Positions 27,448 through 36,629 of a stretch of 64,000 bases of DNA are shown piece after piece. Origin of the DNA: Flavobacterium sp. HJJ (GTDB lineage Bacteria; Bacteroidota; Bacteroidia; Flavobacteriales; Flavobacteriaceae); NCBI RefSeq assembly GCF_015351475.1, contig NZ_JADKPR010000007.1:62001-126000 (forward strand), read 5' to 3'. A program made the position numbers and the translations under genes. The first letter of the stretch is position 1; every line of letters begins with the position of its first letter. A model generated the notes under the pieces. The model was given only the letters and a program-made list of their open reading frames with translations, ran no database searches and was not told the DNA's origin.

Positions 27448-30400
27448 TTATTTAAACCCTACAATCTGTTCTTCGGCGGCGATAACTTCTTCTACGAATT
27501 TTTTGTATTCCAAATAATCTGTTGGTTTTATATTATCCCAAAGAATAGTCACCTCTCTTTTTACCTTGAGTGAATTATTTTTCAAAAGTTCAAACTGTAA
27601 GGTATAATTTTGATTCTTAAATGAAAACTTTTTGCTTTCTGGTATTTCTGAGAATTTCTTTCCTTCGGGTATGTTCAAGACAACTTCCGATTCATATTTG
27701 TTGTTATTTTCGTAGTTGAAATAATTGATGTCAAATTTTCTGCTTTCAGTGGCAATAATATCTCTTGTGTATACTTTATCGATAAAAGGAATTTCGGTTA
27801 TCTTAAGTGTTCCCACTTTTTGCAGATTTTCATTTATTGAAAATTTAGTTTCATAAGTAAGCGCTTTGTCAAATATTTCATTAGATAAAAGCTTTACCGA
27901 CTGCAGAGTAACCAGTTTTTGCAGCTGTTTATTATATCCTTTTTCTATCTCTTTTTCTCTGATTTCCTTTGTAGTAGCATCCGAAAACAATTCATTATAG
28001 TATGATTTTGTAGCTCCTTCAATTGTATGCGTGTTCACAAAAACTTTGGACTTATCGTCTAAGGTAACAATCGATGATGTTTTCAAGCTGTTTTGAATCG
28101 CTGTATCAAAAGGAATATTTATTAGTTTTGAAGCCTCATTTTCTTTTTTATCAAATGAAATAACTAATGCATTTGCGCTGTATAATGACCCTGGAAGCAT
28201 TCTGTAAGGCAGATACCTGTCTGTAAGTTCCAAGAAAACATTTTTGTTGTCAATCTTTGTCTGTACTATACAATGATTGAAATCCCTTGATGGAAGCCGC
28301 ATCGAATTAAAGCCATTATCATTGGTAGAAACCAATACCAAATTAGACTTCAATCCTGCATACTCTGATAATGCCACAAACAAGGTAGATACATCTTTAC
28401 AGTCTCCTAATTTTGTTGTAATTGTTTTTGAAGGCTTTTGAGGAACATAACCGCTTTGTCTGAAATCCAGCGAACTGTAAGTGATATTTTTTTCTATATA
28501 GGTATAAATAGCTTTTGCTTTTTCATCATCTTTCAGATTAGCAGTTCCTTTTGGAAAAATGGTATTGAATGTCTCTTTGGTAATTTTATCCAATTTTAAA
28601 TTTTTCTTTACCAAATCAGAATACCAATTCGAAATATCGCTCCATGATTTTATAGTTCCTACTTCAATTGTATTGGTAAGATCTGTCGAAATCGGGGCAT
28701 AATCCTCTTTGAGCGATAAAGCTGGTATATTGGTTCTTTTCCAGATACTGCAGTTCTTGCCATTTATTTTTCTGCTGACTGCGGCTATATCGCCATTGTT
28801 AAAATCAGTATAATACTTACAGTCTTCCGGGCTTATCAATGCAAAAATGGCTTCGGTAGACGGATATTCGCTGTCAAAATAACAGGAAAGATTAAAATCT
28901 TTATAAAAACGGCCAGTACCATTTTCAATGCGTTCGTATTCTATATAAATAACATCCCCAACTTTTAAATTTGAAAATACTAATAAATCATTTCCTTGTT
29001 CTGCAGGGACAATTGTTCCGTCCGGTTTAATGATTTCAGATTTTAAAACCGTATTATTACTTAAGCTTATCGAATACTCCTTCATTTTTTCGATTCCATT
29101 CTCAGAAGTCACTTCGTATAAATAGGAAACTCTGGATTTTCTTCCTCCTTCCGGAAAAACATTTACAATGTATTCGTCCAATAATAATACCACACCGTAA
29201 TCACTCTTTAAACCGGAATTTCTTCTGGTTTTAGCCAATTTGTAAACATCCTTTGTCGCAACTTCATCAATTTCGTTCGGAATTTTAGAAATATCATACA
29301 GCTGTTTTCTCAGTTTTTCATTACCTGAATTGTATAACAATGACTGGCGGATGTACTTTTCTGCTTCTTTATTATTCTTCATCAGATTATAAATTGCAGC
29401 TTTCTTTTCCATATTTGTAAACGAATAAGGAAAATTGCTCAGATTTTCATCTATGACCGCTAAGGCTTCATCGTATTTATTTTCATTGGACAAGATTGTT
29501 ATATAGTCATTCCTGAATAAATTTATATAACTATATTCTTTAATCCGTCTTTTTACAATTCTCTCGACTGCAGCTTTATCATTGAGTTCATTATAATAGT
29601 TAATCAGTAAATTATCTACTTCATTAATTATTTTATCTTTTGCTAATTCTTCCAAAAGAGCAATTGTCTTGGCTTTGTCATTTTTTAATTTTAAATATAA
29701 AGTAGCCGATGCAATTTTAAACTTTTCGTTGCCATGCGTATCTTTATCAATATCTTTCAATAATCGGAACATTTCCTCAACATCTTCTTTTTTGGATGCA
29801 ATTAAAAAATCAAACATCAGCTCACAAAAACGCTGTTTGTATTTTTTTGAACGGTCTCTGTAAGCCTCTAATTCGGCAATAGAAGAATTTTGAAGCCACT
29901 TGCCGTCTAATATCTTCATAAAGTTGACATAATAATAATCGATGTCGTTTTTTTCAATATTTTTTATAATCTCCTGTTTCTTTTGTTCTTCATCGCCCGC
30001 TAAATCATAGTACCGAAGAAAATAACTTGCAATAAAAGAACTGTTCGGATATTTTTCATCCAGCCCCTCAATAGCTTCATACGCGTCAATATATTTACCA
30101 TTTGACTCATAAGCCGAATACTGAAATAATTTGTAAAGAAGATTATTAGGATTCTTTTTTACCAGATTATCAAAATAAGCTTCATAATCTAATTTCAAGA
30201 CTTCAGCCTCCGCTGCATCCGATTTTGAAACAGTATACGGCAGATACTCTTTACTGAATTTCAAATCGCCGGCATCACTATAGTCCAGATTTTTCACCTG
30301 GGCAGAAAAGTAATCCCCTCCGCTGGTAACAGATAGTTTGAAAAGCAGTCTGTTTACTCCTTTTTCTAAATCAATTTTCAGAGTATAAGCATCGAGATTT

Positions 30401-31200
30401 GTTCTCTTAATCTCTTCGTTTAAATAGATTTCCTTGTCATTCAAAAATATTTTCAATCCCTGGCTGGCACCAAAGCGCAACAGAAAACTTTTCTTTTCCG
30501 GCGAATCAATAAAAGTCTGGGCATATATAATTCCGTTGCCGTATTCTCCTTCATTTGTAAAAAACTGATACGCATCATTTTCTACATACTTGGGATTGTA
30601 CCAGCCAATTTTACCATTACTGTTGGCATCAAAAAGTTTATCGTTTTTGGCATAAATTTCAGCCTCATATTCAATGCCTAAACCGCTGCCGTTCAGATTT
30701 TCAAAAACACCGCAAAACTGCCATTGAGTTATAACTCCTAAAGCAGCAAATGACTTTTGAGCCTCTTCAAATTTCATTCTTTTGCGCTCAAATATTGCTT
30801 TTCTGTACTTTACAATGGGTAAATCCTTAAACTTTGGAGATGACGCTAAATAGTCGATTTTATTATAAGTTAAATCATTGCAGGCATCTGTCGAAATATC
30901 GCTGAGTATAATGTCCCTGTTAATAAAAGGAGCGATATAATACTGGGAATTAGGAAGTTTTTCAAGATTTTTCAGCATCGTTTCATCAAAACTGATCCTT
31001 CCCGACTGTTCATCTATAAAAGCATCCAGAAACAACAGATCAATATTAGCTGTTTTGCTTTTTCCAAACTGTTTATCAAATAAAGCTCTTGCTTCATCTC
31101 TTTTATTATTAATCAGCAGATTCAAAACATTGGTATAATCTGCCTGCGAATAAATAAAATTTGAAACAAACAGTAAAAACAAAATAGTAATTTTCTTCAT
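27448..31200 (-). CDS. DUF3857 and transglutaminase-like protein with TPR region, secreted
   Basis: 1250 residues. Signal peptide MKKITILFLLFVSNFIYSQ. A TPR-like helical region covers about 360-640. A DUF3857 beta-rich domain follows (about 650-850, EYIVNVFPEGGRKSRVSYLYEV). Next is a papain-like transglutaminase fold with triad Cys near 933 (LGDCKDVSTLF), His near 975 (FNHCIV) and Asp near 991 (ELTDRYLPY). A C-terminal beta domain resembles DUF2569/DUF3858 tails. Likely periplasmic or outer-membrane, with peptidase or crosslinking chemistry, but substrates of the family are unknown. It lies 25 nt after pcm and is probably co-transcribed. Confidence 0.85.
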   Translation of the reverse strand: MKKITILFLLFVSNFIYSQADYTNVLNLLINNKRDEARALFDKQFGKSKTANIDLLFLDAFIDEQSGRISFDETMLKNLEKLPNSQYYIAPFINRDIILSDISTDACNDLTYNKIDYLASSPKFKDLPIVKYRKAIFERKRMKFEEAQKSFAALGVITQWQFCGVFENLNGSGLGIEYEAEIYAKNDKLFDANSNGKIGWYNPKYVENDAYQFFTNEGEYGNGIIYAQTFIDSPEKKSFLLRFGASQGLKIFLNDKEIYLNEEIKRTNLDAYTLKIDLEKGVNRLLFKLSVTSGGDYFSAQVKNLDYSDAGDLKFSKEYLPYTVSKSDAAEAEVLKLDYEAYFDNLVKKNPNNLLYKLFQYSAYESNGKYIDAYEAIEGLDEKYPNSSFIASYFLRYYDLAGDEEQKKQEIIKNIEKNDIDYYYVNFMKILDGKWLQNSSIAELEAYRDRSKKYKQRFCELMFDFLIASKKEDVEEMFRLLKDIDKDTHGNEKFKIASATLYLKLKNDKAKTIALLEELAKDKIINEVDNLLINYYNELNDKAAVERIVKRRIKEYSYINLFRNDYITILSNENKYDEALAVIDENLSNFPYSFTNMEKKAAIYNLMKNNKEAEKYIRQSLLYNSGNEKLRKQLYDISKIPNEIDEVATKDVYKLAKTRRNSGLKSDYGVVLLLDEYIVNVFPEGGRKSRVSYLYEVTSENGIEKMKEYSISLSNNTVLKSEIIKPDGTIVPAEQGNDLLVFSNLKVGDVIYIEYERIENGTGRFYKDFNLSCYFDSEYPSTEAIFALISPEDCKYYTDFNNGDIAAVSRKINGKNCSIWKRTNIPALSLKEDYAPISTDLTNTIEVGTIKSWSDISNWYSDLVKKNLKLDKITKETFNTIFPKGTANLKDDEKAKAIYTYIEKNITYSSLDFRQSGYVPQKPSKTITTKLGDCKDVSTLFVALSEYAGLKSNLVLVSTNDNGFNSMRLPSRDFNHCIVQTKIDNKNVFLELTDRYLPYRMLPGSLYSANALVISFDKKENEASKLINIPFDTAIQNSLKTSSIVTLDDKSKVFVNTHTIEGATKSYYNELFSDATTKEIREKEIEKGYNKQLQKLVTLQSVKLLSNEIFDKALTYETKFSINENLQKVGTLKITEIPFIDKVYTRDIIATESRKFDINYFNYENNNKYESEVVLNIPEGKKFSEIPESKKFSFKNQNYTLQFELLKNNSLKVKREVTILWDNIKPTDYLEYKKFVEEVIAAEEQIVGFK

Positions 31201-31225
31201 AGTTTTTGGTTGGTTAAATAGCTTT

Positions 31226-31867
31226 TTAATTTTTATCTTCTAACAAAGGAACAAAACGGAATTCTCCAAACTCATGTTTTTCAAACTGCGTTTCATTAAT
31301 TCGGACAAGCATAGTCATAATCTGGACATCTTCTCCCAAAGGAATTACAAGCCTTCCTCCTACTTTTAGCTGTGCCATCAATGGCTGCGGGATAAAAGGG
31401 GCACCTGCAGTAACGATAACACTGTCAAAAGGTGCATAATTTGGCAGTCCTTTATAGCCATCTCCAAAAGAAAGATGTTTAGGACGGATTCCTAGTTTTG
31501 GCAGTAAAACAGAAGTCTGTTTGAACAGCTCATTTTGTCTTTCTATAGAAAAAACCTGAGCTCCCATTAAGCATAAAACGGCTGTCTGATATCCAGAACC
31601 GGTACCTATTTCCAGTACTTTATGTCCTTTTTGTATTCCTAAAAGCTGCGATTGAAAAGCAACTGTATAAGGCTGTGAAATTGTCTGTCCGGCTGCAATA
31701 GGAAAAGCCTTATCCTGATAGGCATAATCTTCAAAACTGGAATTTAAAAATAAATGACGCGGTATTTTTTTTATCGCTTCCAGCACATTTTTATCCGTAA
31801 TTCCTTTTTGCTTTAATACGTTTACTAATTGATTACGAAGTCCCTGATGCTTGGCTGTATCTTTCAA
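31226..31867 (-). CDS. pcm: Protein-L-isoaspartate O-methyltransferase, TTG start
   Basis: 213 residues. It methylates L-isoaspartyl residues in damaged proteins so they can revert to aspartate. The hallmarks are FPIAAGQTISQPYTVAF and the SAM loop VLEIGTGSGYQTAVL. No ATG exists before these motifs, and an in-frame TAA lies two codons upstream of TTG 31867, so TTG is the start. It sits just behind a good promoter. Cytosolic. First gene of an operon with the DUF3857 protein and divergent from the MocA-type gene. Confidence 0.93.
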   Translation of the reverse strand: MKDTAKHQGLRNQLVNVLKQKGITDKNVLEAIKKIPRHLFLNSSFEDYAYQDKAFPIAAGQTISQPYTVAFQSQLLGIQKGHKVLEIGTGSGYQTAVLCLMGAQVFSIERQNELFKQTSVLLPKLGIRPKHLSFGDGYKGLPNYAPFDSVIVTAGAPFIPQPLMAQLKVGGRLVIPLGEDVQIMTMLVRINETQFEKHEFGEFRFVPLLEDKN

Positions 31868-31890
31868 AATTTAAGGTTTTTATTATAGAA

Positions 31891-31920
31891 CAAAAATAGA
31901 AAACTAAATCAATTTTTCAA
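31891..31920 (-). promoter_or_regulatory. Promoter of pcm
   Basis: Minus strand TATTTTTG (31891-31898) and TTG (31918-31920) with a 19-nt spacer; expected leader about 17 nt. This supports the TTG start of pcm. Confidence 0.75.
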
Positions 31921-31987
31921 TTCAAAATAAAACCAAATTCTGCCCCAAAATAATAAGCATTTCTCTAGAATTTAATATTTTTATAAA

Positions 31988-32017
31988 TTGGATTTTCTTA
32001 TTTTATTACTATTTTTG
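31988..32017 (+). promoter_or_regulatory. Promoter of the MocA-type oxidoreductase
   Basis: TTG (31988-31990), 19-nt spacer, TATTTTTG (32010-32017). The ATG at 32034 is only about 10 nt after the expected transcription start, so the leader is very short. Confidence 0.75.
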
Positions 32018-32033
32018 TGGAAACATCATTATT

Positions 32034-32999
32034 ATGCTGAAAATTGGAGTATTAGGTGCTGGACACCTAGGTAAAATACATTTGCGTTTATTACAACAAT
32101 CTGAAAAGTATGAATTAGTTGGTTTTTATGACCCCAATCTAGAAAACGCCGAAAAAATAAACAAAGAATTTGGATACAAAAATTTCAATACCATTGCAAC
32201 CCTTATCCATGCAGTAGACGTTATTGACATCGTTACACCTACACTTTCCCACTATAAATGTGCCAAAGTAGCAATCAAGTCCGGGAAACATGTTTTTATT
32301 GAAAAACCGATTTCCAATACTATTGAAGAAGCCGAAGAAATTATAGCATTAGCAAAGGAATTCAATGTAAAAGGCCAGGTTGGTCACGTAGAAAGATTCA
32401 ACCCTGCGTTTATCGCTACCAAAAACATGATTGAAAACCCAATGTTTATCGAAACACATCGATTAGCAGAGTTCAATCCCCGCGGAACCGATGTCCCTGT
32501 AGTTTTGGATTTAATGATTCATGATATTGATGCTATTATGAGTGTGGTTAAATCTAATGTAAAAAAAATTGATGCTAGTGGTGTTGCTGTAATAAGCGAC
32601 ACTCCAGACATTGCCAATGCCAGAATTGAATTTGAAAATGGATGCGTAGCCAATCTAACCGCAAGCCGAATTTCTTTGAAAAACATGCGCAAATCAAGAT
32701 TTTTCCAAAAAGATGCCTATATCTCGGTAGATTTTCTGGAAAAAAAATGTGAAGTAGTCAAAATGAAAGACGCGCCGGAAGTTCCAGGTGATTTTGATAT
32801 GGTTTTACAAAATGCCGAAGGTGTAAAAAAACAAATTTATTTTGAAAATCCGGATGTAGAAAGCAATAATGCCATCCTTGACGAATTAGAAACATTTGCT
32901 GATGCAATTAATAATGATACTACTCCAGTTGTAACACTGGAACAAGCCACTGATGCCTTAAGAGTGGCTTATCAGATTATTGATTGTTTCAATAAATAA
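32034..32999 (+). CDS. Gfo/Idh/MocA-family oxidoreductase
   Basis: 321 residues. N-terminal Rossmann domain LKIGVLGAGHLGKIHLRLL binds NAD(P). The family signature KHVFIEKPISNTIEEAEE (about 84-101) contains the catalytic lysine of EKP. A C-terminal alpha/beta domain binds substrate; the conserved LMIHDIDAIMSV (His) is present. These enzymes oxidise or reduce sugars, inositols or biliverdin-like compounds; this one cannot be assigned. Next gene downstream is a 3-hydroxyacyl-CoA dehydrogenase. Confidence 0.9.
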   Translation: MLKIGVLGAGHLGKIHLRLLQQSEKYELVGFYDPNLENAEKINKEFGYKNFNTIATLIHAVDVIDIVTPTLSHYKCAKVAIKSGKHVFIEKPISNTIEEAEEIIALAKEFNVKGQVGHVERFNPAFIATKNMIENPMFIETHRLAEFNPRGTDVPVVLDLMIHDIDAIMSVVKSNVKKIDASGVAVISDTPDIANARIEFENGCVANLTASRISLKNMRKSRFFQKDAYISVDFLEKKCEVVKMKDAPEVPGDFDMVLQNAEGVKKQIYFENPDVESNNAILDELETFADAINNDTTPVVTLEQATDALRVAYQIIDCFNK

Positions 33000-33018
33000 A
33001 AAAACTAAAAATTCCATT

Positions 33019-33070
33019 AAAGTTTAAGGTTTAAAGTCTATTATGTAGATTTTAAATTTTAAACTTTTTT
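33019..33070 (+). terminator. Long AT-rich hairpin between MocA-type gene and 3-hydroxyacyl-CoA dehydrogenase
   Basis: Arms 33019-33035 and 33051-33067 pair over 17 bp with only two adjacent G-U wobbles, 15-nt loop, ending in T-run. It is made of the same TTTAAA units as the glyA-guaC gaps. Acts as terminator or attenuator. Confidence 0.5.
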
Positions 33071-33088
33071 AACTTTAAATATTAAAAA

Positions 33089-33976
33089 ATGAAAATTATT
33101 GCTGTAATCGGAGCCGGAACTATGGGTAACGGAATTGCCCATACATTTGCGCAAAGCGGTTTTACTGTAAAACTGATCGATGTTTCCGAAAAATCATTGG
33201 ATAAAGGGATGGCAACTATTTTTGCAAATTTAGATCGAATGGTTTCTAAAGGAACCATAACTGAAGAAGATAAAGTCAAAACCATTACCAATATTATCAC
33301 TTATACTGATATTAAAGACGGTGTGGTTGGTGCCGATTTGGTTGTCGAAGCAGCTACAGAAAATGTAGAATTAAAACTGAATATTTTCAAGCAATTAAAC
33401 GAAGCCTGTTCACATAATACTATTTTGGCAACCAACACTTCGTCAATTTCGATTACTCAAATTGGAGCTGTTGTAGCACATCCTGAGCGTGTAATAGGAA
33501 TGCACTTCATGAATCCGGTGCCGATTATGAAACTGGTAGAAATCATCCGTGGATACAACACCAGCGATGAAGTGACGAACATCATCATGAAGTTATCCGA
33601 AAAACTCGGTAAAACTCCTGTTGAAGTAAATGATTATCCGGGTTTTGTGGCCAATAGAATTTTGATGCCAATGATTAACGAAGCCATTGAAACCCTATAC
33701 AACAAAGTTGCCGGCGTTTATGAAATTGACACTGTTATGAAACTGGGAATGGGACATCCAATGGGACCTTTACAGCTAGCCGATTTCATTGGTCTTGATG
33801 TTTGCCTAGCAATTTTGAACGTAATGTACGATGGTTTCAAAAATCCAAAATACGCTCCTTGCCCATTATTGGTAAATATGGTTAGAGCAGGAAAACTGGG
33901 AGTGAAATCAGGTGAAGGTTTTTACGATTATAGCGAAAGTAAAAAGGCTGAGAAGATATCAAAGCAGTTTGTTTAA
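33089..33976 (+). CDS. 3-hydroxybutyryl-CoA dehydrogenase
   Basis: 295 residues of the 3-hydroxyacyl-CoA dehydrogenase family (PaaH/Hbd type, single function). NAD-binding IAVIGAGTMGNGIAHTFAQSG at the N-terminus. The catalytic His is in VIGMHFMNPVPIMKLVEII, and the C-terminal dimer domain has YPGFVANRILMPMINEAIE and GHPMGPLQLADFIGLD. It interconverts 3-hydroxyacyl-CoA and 3-oxoacyl-CoA in fatty acid or aromatic catabolism. Cytosolic. Confidence 0.93.
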   Translation: MKIIAVIGAGTMGNGIAHTFAQSGFTVKLIDVSEKSLDKGMATIFANLDRMVSKGTITEEDKVKTITNIITYTDIKDGVVGADLVVEAATENVELKLNIFKQLNEACSHNTILATNTSSISITQIGAVVAHPERVIGMHFMNPVPIMKLVEIIRGYNTSDEVTNIIMKLSEKLGKTPVEVNDYPGFVANRILMPMINEAIETLYNKVAGVYEIDTVMKLGMGHPMGPLQLADFIGLDVCLAILNVMYDGFKNPKYAPCPLLVNMVRAGKLGVKSGEGFYDYSESKKAEKISKQFV

Positions 33977-34015
33977 AATCAATTTTGGCAGTTTATAACT
34001 ATTCAATTGTAAATT

Positions 34016-34537
34016 ATGAAAACATTTGAAGCTGAATATAGAAGTTTATTTCAACGCTTTTTTAATATTATAAACGTAATATATTTAGAGTATTTTATAC
34101 TTTTTGCCTCTTGTATTTTCATTCTAAAACCAGCAAAACCATATTTAATAATCTTTGGAATACTTCTTTTCATTATTTTTATTGTATTAGTTATCAATAA
34201 TAATAAAACCAATATCCATAGAATAACTTTTCATGAAAACACTATCGAATTACAAGGAGTAACTTTCAATGAAGAATGGAAAAAATCAATCAGCATAAAA
34301 GGAACAAAAATATTTTTAAAAAGTAAAAGTTCTAAGCATGGTATATGTGGAGCCACTTTTTATATTCAATTAAAAAACACAAATAAAAAATTTTCTTTAA
34401 ATAGGTTTCAAACTTTTTCTGATCAAGAAATAATTGAAATCTTTAATGAATTTAAAAACCGTAAAGAAGAGAAAATAATTATAGATGAAAAACTGATTGT
34501 AAATAGGATTCAAGAAAAAATAGAAAAATGTCAATAA
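34016..34537 (+). CDS. Hypothetical membrane protein
   Basis: 173 residues. Two closely spaced transmembrane helices (about 20-38 and 44-62), then a cytoplasmic beta-rich domain (FHENTIELQGVTFNEEWKKSISIKG) in which the pattern of short strands recalls PH-like domains of small bacterial membrane proteins. No function known. Its last codons overlap the start of the yggS-type gene by 10 nt, so co-translation is likely. Confidence 0.65.
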   Translation: MKTFEAEYRSLFQRFFNIINVIYLEYFILFASCIFILKPAKPYLIIFGILLFIIFIVLVINNNKTNIHRITFHENTIELQGVTFNEEWKKSISIKGTKIFLKSKSSKHGICGATFYIQLKNTNKKFSLNRFQTFSDQEIIEIFNEFKNRKEEKIIIDEKLIVNRIQEKIEKCQ

Positions 34538-35190
34538 AAAATAATCTTCTACATATAAAATCAACACTTCCAGAACATGTTACTCTGGTGGCGGTTTCCA
34601 AAACAAAACCTGTTTCTGATTTAATGGAAGCCTATAATGCCGGTCAGCGTATTTTTGGTGAAAACAAAATTCAGGAAATGGTTGACAAATGGGAACAAAT
34701 GCCCAAAGACATCGAATGGCATATGATAGGTCACGTTCAGACCAACAAAGTCAAATACATGGCGTCTTTCGTAAGTTTGATTCACGGTGTGGACAGTTTT
34801 AAATTATTGGAAGAAATCAACAAACAAGCCAAGAAAAACAATCGAATTATTGATTGTTTACTGCAAATATACATCGCTGAAGAAGAATCAAAATTCGGTC
34901 TTGATGAAGTAGAATTGTCAGTGCTTCTCTCCTCGCCTGCTTTCAAAGAGATGAAAAATATCCGAATTGTAGGTTTAATGGGAATGGCAACCTTTACAGA
35001 TGATCAAAACCAAATCAAAAAGGAATTTCAGCACCTGAAATCAATTTTTGATGGATTACAATCACTGCAAGCTGCAAACTGCAAACTGCAAACTGTTTCA
35101 ATGGGAATGTCAGGAGATTATCAATTGGCAATTGCATGTGGCAGTACAATGGTTCGAATTGGAAGTAGTATCTTTGGAGGAAGAATTTGA
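34528..35190 (+). CDS. YggS-family pyridoxal phosphate-binding protein
   Basis: 220 residues, single-domain alanine racemase-like TIM barrel. It buffers cellular PLP (YggS/PLPBP/Ylm family). PLP lysine in LVAVSKTKP (about 26), phosphate-binding SMGMSGDYQLAIACGSTMVRIGSSIFG at the end. A heptamer array (35064-35095) encodes the non-conserved LQAANCKLQT just before this signature, so any copy change would frameshift the last 35 residues. Overlaps the preceding membrane protein gene. Confidence 0.92.
   Translation: MSIKNNLLHIKSTLPEHVTLVAVSKTKPVSDLMEAYNAGQRIFGENKIQEMVDKWEQMPKDIEWHMIGHVQTNKVKYMASFVSLIHGVDSFKLLEEINKQAKKNNRIIDCLLQIYIAEEESKFGLDEVELSVLLSSPAFKEMKNIRIVGLMGMATFTDDQNQIKKEFQHLKSIFDGLQSLQAANCKLQTVSMGMSGDYQLAIACGSTMVRIGSSIFGGRI
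35064..35095 (+). repeat. Heptamer tandem repeat inside the yggS-type gene
   Basis: Four units CTGCAAG, CTGCAAA, CTGCAAA, CTGCAAA in a row (35065-35092), same as ACTGCAA read one base earlier. The unit length is not a multiple of three. Confidence 0.8.
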
Positions 35191-35232
35191 TTTTTGATTG
35201 AAGATTAACGATTTTTGATTTCAGATCTAGCG

Positions 35233-35267
35233 ACTGAGCACTAAAAACTGTAAACTGAACACTGAAT
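35233..35267. repeat. Five ACTnnnn heptamers abutting a TTG start
   Basis: ACTGAGC, ACTAAAA, ACTGTAA, ACTGAAC, ACTGAAT run without a gap and end exactly before the TTG at 35268. Any ribosome-binding region of the exonuclease gene lies within the array. Confidence 0.7.
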
Positions 35268-36629
35268 TTGTACGCAATACTAGACATAGAAACCACAGGA
35301 GGACAATTCAACGAAGAAGGAATCACAGAGATTGCTATCTATAAATACGATGGGCATGAAATCGTGGATCAATTCATCAGCTTGATTAATCCTGAAATTC
35401 CGATTCAGCCGTTTGTTGTCAAACTCACGGGTATCAACAACGAAATGCTTCGTGGCGCACCAAAATTTTTTGAAGTAGCCAAACGCATTATCGAAATGAC
35501 AAACGACTGCGTGCTTGTAGCTCACAATGCTTCATTTGATTACAGAATCTTACGCACCGAATTTCGTCGCCTCGGATATGATTTCAACATCAAAACCCTT
35601 TGCACCGTAGAATTGTCCCAGCGTTTAATGCCGGAACAGCCATCTCATAGTCTGGGAAAATTAGTAAGAGCACTGGGAATTCCCATGGCCGACAGACACA
35701 GAGCCAGCGGTGATGCCATGGCGACAGTCAAACTTTTCAAGATGCTTTTGGACAAGGATTTGGAGAAAACCATCACAAAAGAACTCATCAAATTTGAAGT
35801 TATCAAAGGGGTTTCTCCGAGATTACTGGACATAATCGAAAGCCTTCCTTCCAAAACCGGAATTTATTACATTCACAAAGAAGACGGAAGTATAATATTC
35901 ATCGGCCAAAGCAAAAACATCAAAAAGAGAGTCAATCAGCATTTTACAGGCATAACCAGCAGTGCCAAAAAAATTCAAGCCGAAGTATTCACGGTAACTT
36001 TCGAAGAAACCGGAAGCGAATTGATTGCACTATTAAAAGCATCCGAAGAAATAAAGAAAAACAGTCCGATTTATAATAGAATGTCTCGCAAAAAAATGCT
36101 GAATTGGGCAATCTATACCGAAAAAGACAGTGACGGATATTTGAATTTAAAACTTCAAAAAGCAGACGGGCGCAAAAAAGAAATAACCGCTTTTTCAAGC
36201 CAGCAGGAAGCAAAATCAGCTCTCAGCCGTATTACGGCAGGCTATCAATTGTGTCCAAAACTAACAGGACTTTCAGATTCGAAAACTCCTTGTCCGCAAA
36301 ACGAAAACAATCCATGTGACGGAGCCTGTTCAAAAAAAATAACGCCAGAAGAATACAATGCCCGAGTTCAGGTTTTTATCGACAAAAATCTTTTCGATAA
36401 CAAAAACATGATTATCATCGACCGTGGCCGAAAAACCGGCGAACACAGTGCTATATTAATAGAAAACGGAATCTACAAAGGATATGCTTTTTATGATTTG
36501 AACTATCAGATTAACACTCCTGATATTCTAAAAAACATCTTGATTCCAACCCCCAACAACAAAAACACCCGAAATTATATTCAAGAATATCTAAGAAAAA
36601 ACAGAGTGCAGAAAATTATTAATTTTTAA
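35268..36629 (+). CDS. DEDDh exonuclease fused to GIY-YIG domain (PolC-epsilon/Cho-like)
   Basis: 453 residues from TTG 35268; a TGA lies four codons upstream and no ATG fits. Exonuclease domain 1-170 with Asp6, Glu8, Asp91, His144 and Asp149, so a complete DEDDh 3'-5' site. GIY-YIG domain about 190-275 with TGIYYI (197-202), FIGQSKNIKKRV (Arg221) but Ala258 in ALLKASEEIKK where UvrC and Cho have the metal-binding Glu. Then a Cys-rich region (CPKL...CPQNENNPCDGAC, about 326-350) that may bind zinc. This fusion is known in several phyla and is linked to repair by domain analogy. Here the GIY-YIG half may bind DNA without cutting. Confidence 0.9.
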   Translation: MYAILDIETTGGQFNEEGITEIAIYKYDGHEIVDQFISLINPEIPIQPFVVKLTGINNEMLRGAPKFFEVAKRIIEMTNDCVLVAHNASFDYRILRTEFRRLGYDFNIKTLCTVELSQRLMPEQPSHSLGKLVRALGIPMADRHRASGDAMATVKLFKMLLDKDLEKTITKELIKFEVIKGVSPRLLDIIESLPSKTGIYYIHKEDGSIIFIGQSKNIKKRVNQHFTGITSSAKKIQAEVFTVTFEETGSELIALLKASEEIKKNSPIYNRMSRKKMLNWAIYTEKDSDGYLNLKLQKADGRKKEITAFSSQQEAKSALSRITAGYQLCPKLTGLSDSKTPCPQNENNPCDGACSKKITPEEYNARVQVFIDKNLFDNKNMIIIDRGRKTGEHSAILIENGIYKGYAFYDLNYQINTPDILKNILIPTPNNKNTRNYIQEYLRKNRVQKIINF

